Shown: positions 9,640-15,237 of the stretch, piece by piece
Numbering within the stretch: the stretch's first letter is position 1
Layout of the letters: every line of letters starts with the position of its first letter
DNA from: Hemicentrotus pulcherrimus
Taxonomy: Eukaryota > Echinodermata > Echinoidea > Camarodonta > Strongylocentrotidae
Length of the DNA stretch: 15,237 nt
Direction of reading: 5' to 3'
Assembly (NCBI GenBank): GCA_003118195.1
Contig: BEXV01000344.1
Coordinates: 77,822-93,058, forward strand
Program-made: the position numbers and the translations under genes
Notes under the pieces: model-generated
Told to the model about the DNA's origin: nothing
Databases searched by the model: none
The model's input: only the letters and a program-made list of their open reading frames with translations

Positions 9640-9695
9640 TATCATAAGTAGTAGAAGTATTTCTATTACTGTTATTATAATAATTGTTGCTATTG
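9640..9695. repeat. Degenerate trinucleotide (ATT/ATC)-rich low complexity
   Basis: Imperfect ATT, ATC and AGT triplets (ATCATTATCATAAGTAGTAG, then TTATTATAATAATTG) form low-complexity DNA. It resembles the longer AAT tract at 14217-14415. Confidence 0.6.
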
Positions 9696-9760
9696 TGGGG
9701 AAAAACAAACTTCTTACACATATCTATGATCAATGACATCTACAGTAGATGGTAATGTAC

Positions 9761-10020
9761 TACGAATTGAAGAAAAGTGCCAAAAAGACTTAAAGATAAA
9801 GTCAAGTTCTGGTCATGTGATTGCATTTTTGAAAGAAATGGTGTGGAAGCTATCAGAAAAGGTTGATCATCTAGGATATAAGTATTCAAGTGTATTGCAA
9901 GGTTCTGGAATCATCAAAATGAAAAGAAATTTGGCCAAATCTTGGCAAAGTTACGAATAGAAGAAAAGTGCCAAACAGACATAATGGAAAATATTTAAGT
10001 TCTCATAAATGGTCATAGTG
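9761..10020 (+). repeat. Duplicated segment, period 191 bp
   Basis: The 29 bases at 9761-9789 (TACGAATTGAAGAAAAGTGC then CAAAAAGAC) match 9952-9980 at 27 of 29 positions. Weaker similarity continues about 40 bp further (AAGTTCT...GGTCAT in both). This is a local duplication. A 75-codon frame at 9733-9960 ends inside the second copy; it has no recognised domain, no splice support and is not called a gene. Confidence 0.7.
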
Positions 10021-10026
10021 AGAATG

Positions 10027-10086
10027 ACAGATAGATAGGTAAAGAGAGAAGGAGGGAGGGTTGGGAGGGGGAGAGAGGGAGGGAGC
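10027..10086. repeat. Purine-rich (GGGA/GA) low-complexity tract
   Basis: The + strand is almost all A and G, with GGGAGGG and GAGAGAGG motifs. It is the opposite strand polarity to the CT tracts at the left end. No gene is seen. Confidence 0.8.
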
Positions 10087-10655
10087 CGACTTGACGTTTT
10101 TATGATTATAGCAAAATTCTTTCCATTGAAGTTTTTGTGAATTATTGATTCCATGTTGTCACTGAACAATTTCAGTTTTGTTAACCCCAAAAAGCAACTT
10201 TTAGCATTTTACATGATTTGCATTTATAAATCCAAATCACCACATGTATACTGGTAGGCATATTAAACGCCACAAGAAAATTTAAGTTCAATCGCTAACT
10301 GTGTTGTAGATCTTATGCGATGAATCCTGTCGTTGGCATAATAAGATGAACAACACATTGGAAGTTGATATGCAAATTATGCAAATTACTGATGTTTGCC
10401 ACCTAGGGAAACAAAGATGAAATAGTTTTGTTTTGTGACCACTTACGAATAAAAAGCAAAAAAAACATTTAAACAGAAAAAAACTTTATAGGTTCGCCGT
10501 TGGTTGTATAGGAGTGGACTATAGGCCTTATATTCTCTCTTGCCCTTTTCTTATTTATCCACCTTTATGTGTAGAACCTTCCATATTCCCTCTCTATGCA
10601 TCTGGATATGATATTTGCCGGTCTCCATCTTTGCTTTCCTCTCAAACTCCATCTC
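10087..10655. other. AT-rich stretch grading into pyrimidine-rich DNA, no gene
   Basis: 10087-10520 is AT-rich with dense stops. 10530-10655 is pyrimidine-rich on the + strand and ends in CTCCATCTCTGCAACAG (to 10661), which resembles a splice acceptor but has no supported exon behind it. Confidence 0.4.
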
Positions 10656-10659
10656 TGCA

Positions 10660-10925
10660 ACAGGAAACCAAACTCTGAATCAGCTGGGCCAGGCGTTTGG
10701 GAAGAATTTCCTTCCCTCACAACAGGCAGCATCTTTGTGGTGTATGTTATTCTAGTCTTTGTGTGGTGTTAGGAAGACTTGACTCGGGATCCCCATGTCT
10801 ATTAATCGGGCCCATCAGGCCAACAATTGCAGCATCACAGAGTCCAACGGCTCGCGCCTTGGCGCTGGAGCGCTGAGCGAGGAGGCTGTCCCGTTTCACA
10901 CCCCCAGAAACACGTAACCCTTTTA
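10660..10925. other. GC/CpG-rich island of unknown origin with overlapping palindromes
   Basis: Base composition changes sharply from the AT-rich surroundings. CpGs cluster at 10847-10882. Three palindromes overlap: GCGCC-TT-GGCGC (10854-10865), GCGCT-GG-AGCGC (10862-10873) and CGCT-G-AGCG (10871-10879), all within outer CTCGC...GCGAG arms (10851-10881). A minus-strand frame of 62 codons (10747-10935) and a plus-strand frame both stay open across much of it, as GC-rich DNA often does. An acceptor-like sequence ends at 10661, but no following frame matches a family I know. It could be an exon, a conserved control element, or the remnant of an unrecognised repeat. Confidence 0.4.
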
Positions 10926-11142
10926 CATCCGTCAAATAGCCTGTTTAACCTTGGTGTGCCAGAAGATTAATGATTGAGATGAAATTGATTGCTCAGCTTT
11001 GAGTAATAGTAATACTCTATGTAGTTTACAGTAAGGCATCAGAATATGCTATAACAGTAATTTGTTATTTAATGTACATGTATGTATAATTACTGTTAAA
11101 CAGTGCTTAAAGGTAACTGTATATAACATTTTGACATGGGCT

Positions 11143-11548
11143 TTAAAGGTAAAGACCAGTTTTGGAAACGCCCCTCTCTCAAAAAAAGAAATGGAAGCTC
11201 TTATTACCAATCATGTGAAAGAATATGTTTTTACAAATACGTGATGATACAAATTTTGCTGAGAAACCGCCTACTAATTGATATATTTGGTAAATTATTA
11301 TATCTATTTGGACCCGATAGATATCGCGCACGTGTCACGCACATGCCACATAGTCCCATATACATTGTTCTGTGTACAGTGCTTGTAACTTTACCAAGAC
11401 TGGGACAAATTTCTTATCATTTTGATGATTCCAGAACCTTGCAGTACACGTCAATACTTATATGCTAGATGATCAACCTTTTCTAATTGATTCCACAACG
11501 TTTTTTTCCCAATGCAATCGCATGACCACAACTGGTCTTTATTTTTAA
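11143..11548 (+). mobile_element. TTAA-bounded MITE, family 1, copy 2
   Basis: The left end is TTAA (11143-11146) followed by AGGTAAAGACCAGTT. The right end is AACTGGTCTTTATTT (11530-11544) followed by TTAA (11545-11548). The 15-bp TIRs match at 13 of 15 positions, and the flanking TTAA fits a target-site duplication. Total length is about 406 bp. The interior holds family landmarks ATGCCACA and TAGTCCCATAT (11351-11361) and TTTTGATGATTCC. A second TTAA-AGGTAAC start lies 36 bp upstream at 11107. Short frames inside are not transposase-like. Confidence 0.82.
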
Positions 11549-12952
11549 AGTAATTGAATGATTAACAAGTCGGATTACAATTTACAATACCGGTAGTTAT
11601 AATAGTTTGTTTATATGGAAATTATGTTCCCTTAGTCAAGTCATTCTAAGCTGTGTGAATTCCTTACATGTAGGATTCAATCTGAAATGTATGAATTAAA
11701 GTTATTTGTAATATGTAATCCTTTTTTATCAACCTAAGTTGCTTTCTTTGCCTAAATGATGCGTAAAGTTGTATCTAAAAATTATACTAAGTAATAATTT
11801 ATTTACATTTCATATTACCTTATTTTATTACTCAGTCTATATGCCTGCATTATTTTGATTTAGATTTTCACATTACATTCAGTTGATAGATGTATAGTGT
11901 CATTATTAGAGATGCTTTCTCCTGTAAACAAAATTCAAGGAGAACTAAAACATCTTGAATATTCTAAACAAAATGGTTGCAAAGTATTTGGTGATGATTA
12001 TAGTCCCGTAAATAAGGTGTCGATGCAAAGGCTTAGATTACTGGTGATTCGGGTTATCAGAGTAGGATTTTGACCTGTTTGCTTACAGGGAGGGGTGATG
12101 AAATGTGGAGTAAATTGTTGATAGTAGGATAGATAGCCGGCCTTTTCTCTCATCGTCAAAGTGTCATATAAAGCTTGTCTGAAATTCACAAATAGGGGTA
12201 CTTTTTTCAGACCATCTGCATTTGTTATTTTGGACTAATAATCTATTATTCAAGGGTAAAAAGATCTATGGTTATCCCTAAGTTAGGGAATATGTAAACT
12301 CTGTGATATCAGATTTGGTCAAGCAGATCCCTGAGCCTCCTTTGGAAAGCCTCACATGCTTTTTGAAAATTGAAAAAAAGGGGGATGATATAGATTATGC
12401 ATATTCTCATTCAGTGATAACTACAGGTATAGGAGGGGTAAATTGTGTAAAAAAAATTCTTCATTTTCTGCAAAAAAAGTCCTTTAGTTAATACAGAAGT
12501 CATCATAATTATTCAATATTTGACTTCTAATATTTGCTCGCTTTCATGCGATCCCGACCTGCAAACATGCCCTCCCTTTGTCCCCTCCTTTCTACTTTAA
12601 AATTCTGTTGTCCTTTCAAATTTATGAGGCTCCGTCATAAAATGTGTAACTTCTGCTAGAAACTTGGTGACATTTAGAAGAGTCTGTGGGGGCACACATG
12701 CAAAGAGCAGCAATAAAGATTTACACCAAATAATTGATGACTAAGAAGTGGACTAGTGTGTAAATGTCGCATCCATATAGTCTTCTACTCCGACTTGTCT
12801 TTCTCTTTTCCATCTCCTCTTCCTTTTTCTTCTTCTTTTTCTTTGAATGGAGTGACCTTTGTTGCAAGTTGTGAATGGCTTTTGAATGTCAGCGTGTTTG
12901 AACCTTCATCACTTGGAGTTTGCTTTCACATGGAAACATGTTGGCAGCAAGT
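11549..12952. other. AT-rich stretch, no gene recognised
   Basis: There is one TACATGTA at 11665, many stop codons, and frames of about 62-66 codons without domains. A minus-strand frame at 11998-12189 looks protein-like in composition but has no start context, domain or splice support. 12779-12844 is pyrimidine-rich (TTCTTCTTTTTC type). Confidence 0.5.
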
Positions 12953-13300
12953 TTAAAGATGAATTTGAGTACTGGTAATGCAATTGCATCCTGAAGAAAA
13001 AAATTGTCTCAACAGGCTGATAATGTAGTTCATGAATTGTGAATCATTAATTTGAATGAAATTTACAGTGATAATATATTGACAGAATCTGAAACATAAC
13101 ATACCATGAAAACCCCTACGCACAGATATATGTGATATGGGACTACACAGTACACACACACATGTGGCATCAAAGTTGGTCCATATTTATTTTAAAACAA
13201 TATCTCTGCCATATGTGGAATATACAGGCATGTCAGGGGAAATCCCTATTAAGGAGATACATAACTTTTTATATTTCACATAGGAATATAAGGATTTAAA
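12953..13300 (-). mobile_element. TTAA-bounded MITE, family 1, copy 3 (inverted)
   Basis: It begins at TTAA (12953-12956) followed by AGATGAATTTGAGTACTGG and ATGCAATTGCATCC, matching the right end of copy 2 read in reverse (ACTGG, ATGCAATCGCAT). Further in are ATATGGGACTA (13135-13145) and CACATGTGGCAT, the reverse complements of the shared core landmarks. GGTCCATATTT follows, matching copies 1 and 2. The far end is diverged, so 13300 is approximate. Confidence 0.65.
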
Positions 13301-13721
13301 TTATTTTTCAACTTTATCACAACTCAAAATTCTTTTGAACATTTTCATTACTCGAATACGAACAAGTCCTTTGCTGCGCTCAGTTGCAATTCATTTACAA
13401 GTAAAAAACAGCCAACTTTTTTTGCAGCGGTTTACTGGACCACGTCTGAACAAGCCTTTAAAGGACGTCTATATCCGAACAATCCCCTATAATCCTTGGC
13501 TTTTTAACAAATGGGCCATGATTCATTAAGTCACCCAATAATCTGCCACATTTGTCATATCTAATTGGTCAGTTTTGTTATACAATTTGACAAATAAGTG
13601 CCATTATTCAAATGCCTGTATGCCTCTGTTAATTCATGACTAAGATGGTTGACCTTCCTATTGTAGAAAGCTTGTTTACACTTCCACATCAATCTTTAAA
13701 TCTCTTGCACCAAACTGCATC
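13301..13721. other. Unannotated AT-rich stretch, no gene
   Basis: There is no recognised exon or repeat family. A weak inverted repeat pairs GCCACATTTGTCA (about 13536) with TGACAAATAAGTGCC (about 13589), spanning about 70 bp. Confidence 0.4.
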
Positions 13722-13796
13722 ATCTGTTAAGAGTTAGAAGGGCATTATCTGAAAGACTTTCATACATGGTTAATGTCTTTTTAGCTCTCTGCAGAT
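13722..13796. repeat. Fold-back hairpin family, copy 4
   Basis: The 25-base left arm at 13722-13746 (ATCTGTTAAGAGTTAGAAGG then GCATT) pairs with 13772-13796 at 18 of 25 positions. The stem core GAGTTAGAAGGGCATT closely matches the complement of the right arm of the 9229 copy (GAGTTAGAAGGGTGTT). This ties the two copies, 4.4 kb apart, to one family. Confidence 0.6.
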
Positions 13797-13823
13797 ACAC
13801 AAATACATGTGAACATGAAAACA

Positions 13824-13960
13824 TTTAGATTCATTTTATTTTGAATGGAAATCTTCTCTGTGATGCCCCTGCACATTCTGCAACTAGAAGCATTTTAGTT
13901 TTATCCAAAACAGATGCCTGCCTTGTCAAGTAAATCACACATAAAATGAATCAATCTAAA
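13824..13960. repeat. Possible fold-back with 137-bp span
   Basis: TTTAGATTCATTTTAT (13824-13839) is the reverse complement of 13941-13960 apart from a 4-bp insertion. The interior has no repeat family that I recognise. AT-rich arms make chance more likely than for the other inverted repeats here. Confidence 0.4.
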
Positions 13961-14066
13961 CATTCGCACCCAATGTTTACATAATTGAATTAATCTTGCA
14001 AATGCGAACCATCCCTTCCCCAAAACATTTGTTTAACAGTATGATCCCAAAAAATGTGTGGCAATA

Positions 14067-14124
14067 ATTTAACGGTGTACTTTCTCAGTGTGATGATTTA
14101 ACGTTGTACTTTCCTAGTGTGAAC
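14067..14124 (+). repeat. 29-bp tandem duplication, two units
   Basis: ATTTAACGGTGTACTTTCTC... and ATTTAACGTTGTACTTTCCT... lie head to tail with a 29-bp period and match at 24 of 29 positions. Confidence 0.75.
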
Positions 14125-14216
14125 TTTCTTGTTCTCATTCACACACCGAGTTGAGGGTGTTCTTTAAAGGTACTTTCTCCCTCTGCAGGCCCCCAAATCT
14201 TGCATTTCCAAAAATG

Positions 14217-14415
14217 TAGCATTTCATCATCATAATATTGTTTATAATGATAATTATAATATAAATGAAATAATAACAATACAATAAAAATTAGAATAAT
14301 AACAATAAAAATAAAAATTACAATAATGATAATAATAATAATAATAAAAATAACAATAATAATAATGTTAGTCATAATAATAACAATAAAACAGCACCAA
14401 CAACAACAATACTAA
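14217..14415. repeat. (AAT)n / A-T-rich microsatellite tract
   Basis: About 200 bp is almost only A and T, with AAT, ACAAT and AAAAT units. The cleanest run is (AAT)n at about 14329-14346. The minus-strand Ile-rich frame across it is an artefact of the repeat. Confidence 0.9.
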
Positions 14416-14981
14416 CAATGGTTCCATATACATGTATTAACCCTGGTCAATGGAGTCAATTACTATTGTGTACATTACTCTAGTGCCTATTCTCCATTCC
14501 CTGGGGAACATTCCAGTGGCCTTTTTTACAGGCCTGCATGTAACATGCATATCCAACCACAATGGCATTTGCATCATTACAATGTTATTCTGAAGACAAT
14601 CCTGTTTTAGAACTCTACTCCAAATACAGAGCCTGAAGAAAGATATGTGTGAATGGAAGCTAAGGCTTGTCACAAATATTGTTTCTCTATAGTGTGCCAA
14701 GTGCAACACCGTATCATTCATCAATGTCAATGTATCATTTATCAATGATTCTGTACATCATTTGGGAAAAATCTATGACGAATATTAGAATACAACAAAT
14801 AAATACAATTTCTACAAATGGAAATTACAATGCTATTTACTAAAAGACCAAAGTCTTTCAAAAAGACCATTGATAGTAAACGAAAATTGGTGGGATTTCT
14901 GTTAACTAGTGTTAAGATAATTTTCTGTTATTCAAACTTGAAGATTAATCCATATTTCTTTCCTTTTCATTTCATTTACAG
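14416..14981 (+). other. Presumed intron sequence upstream of the exon
   Basis: No other exon was recognised. Noted motifs are a palindrome TGCATGT-A-ACATGCA (14535-14549), an octamer ATTTGCAT (14567-14574) and a 21-bp tandem duplication starting at 14711 and 14732 (GTATCATTCATCAATG / GTATCATTTATCAATG). There is also a small fold-back TTTACTA...TAGTAAA near 14836-14880. The last 35 bases form a strong polypyrimidine tract ending CATTTCATTTACAG, the acceptor of the exon at 14982. Confidence 0.5.
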
Positions 14982-15071
14982 GTATTTGCCCAGTATCTCC
15001 AGTTCTGTGGAATCGGTATCAACAATGCCAGGCTTTACGAGAGGGCAACATTAGAAATTAGGAGAAATCAG
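14982..15071 (+). CDS. Internal exon of a PDE5/PDE11-class cyclic-nucleotide phosphodiesterase (partial gene)
   Basis: A 90-bp exon encodes 30 residues in one phase-0 frame, starting VFAQYLQFCGIG and ending LEIRRNQ. It is preceded by a pyrimidine-rich TTTCCTTTTCATTTCATTTACAG acceptor (AG at 14980-14981) and followed by the donor GTAATT at 15072. In dual-GAF phosphodiesterases this segment is the last helix of the first GAF domain and the start of the linker to the second. PDE5 and PDE11 both carry F.AYL.FCGI...NAQL.E...LE..RNQ here. FCGIGI with N-A-x-L is closest to PDE11, from memory, so I leave the symbol blank. The family hydrolyses cAMP and cGMP in the cytosol. The exon length is a multiple of three, so skipping it would keep frame. 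The neighbouring exons, the rest of the GAF domains and the catalytic domain are outside or unrecognised in this window. A longer frame overlapping it in another phase is a shadow. Confidence 0.88.
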
Positions 15072-15237
15072 GTAATTATTTTTATTCTATTTTTATGAAA
15101 CTTTAGCTAGGTTATCACTTCAGCTGCAAGTGTGAAAATTGCTAAGCACATCCAGGTTGAACTAAACTTTCACTGAAGCCCACATATTGATGAAGATTAA
15201 AGATACTCTTGTCTCCAATTATAAAAATTTGTTGTCT
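15072..15237 (+). other. Start of downstream intron
   Basis: It begins with donor GTAATT and is AT-rich with stops in all frames. No acceptor or second exon is visible before the window ends. Confidence 0.65.

Noticed and set aside
9733..9960. 75-codon Lys-rich frame
   Set aside because: It has no domain, no splice or start support, and ends within a duplicated segment in AT-rich DNA.
10747..10935. Minus-strand 62-codon frame in the GC-rich island
   Set aside because: GC-rich DNA leaves several frames open. No family was recognised and borders lack good splice sites, so it is kept only as an unexplained island.
14139..14375. Minus-strand Ile-rich 'membrane' frame
   Set aside because: It is a translation of the AAT microsatellite, not a real hydrophobic protein.
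14567..14574. Octamer ATTTGCAT as a POU-factor enhancer
   Set aside because: A single 8-mer in AT-rich DNA is not enough to call a control element.
14818..15054. 78-codon frame overlapping the phosphodiesterase exon
   Set aside because: It reads the exon in the wrong phase and runs through the acceptor site. The family residues appear only in the other phase.

Overview
The window reads as eukaryotic, most likely a marine invertebrate and plausibly an echinoderm such as a sea urchin. It is AT-rich, has no bacterial-style gene packing, and no open frame much longer than about 165 codons; the longest frames lie in low-complexity DNA. It carries a tRNA-derived SINE, TTAA-bounded miniature inverted-repeat elements, microsatellites and a minisatellite. 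The one convincing protein-coding piece is a small exon with clean splice borders near the right end. The organism call is an inference from repeat style and the exon, not a proof.

Layout. 1-1020: a C14 run, then two long polypyrimidine (CT-rich) blocks. 1021-3390: AT-rich DNA with no recognised gene. 3400-3696: old copy of a TTAA-bounded MITE (family 1). 3697-5250: unannotated DNA with a compound palindrome at 3747-3773 and a diverged direct-repeat pair about 410 bp apart (4573-4739 and 4983-5147). 5253-5763: a well-preserved MITE (family 2) with 23-bp perfect terminal inverted repeats that include TTAA. 5764-7016: AT-rich DNA with a triple short motif, a perfect CRE-like octamer and an 18-bp palindrome. 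7017-7275: tRNA-derived SINE. 7458-9295: four hairpins of one apparent short fold-back family (a fifth lies near 13.7 kb), plus an 11-bp G/T-rich minisatellite (8861-9140). 9640-10090: simple repeats and a duplicated segment. 10660-10925: a locally GC/CpG-rich island with overlapping palindromes. 11143-11548 and 12953-~13300: two more family-1 MITEs, the latter inverted. 14067-14415: small tandem duplication and an AAT-rich microsatellite. 14982-15071: the exon.

The exon encodes the end of a GAF domain and the start of the inter-GAF linker of a PDE5/PDE11-class cyclic-nucleotide phosphodiesterase; its 'FCGIGI' core looks most like PDE11. No second exon of this gene was recognised, so most of the window is probably a long repeat-filled intron, or intron plus intergenic DNA. 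There are no operons or interacting genes to describe. The interest lies in the repeat content: TTAA-MITEs, a recurring imperfect hairpin, and a marked excess of the palindrome TACATGTA (eight perfect copies).
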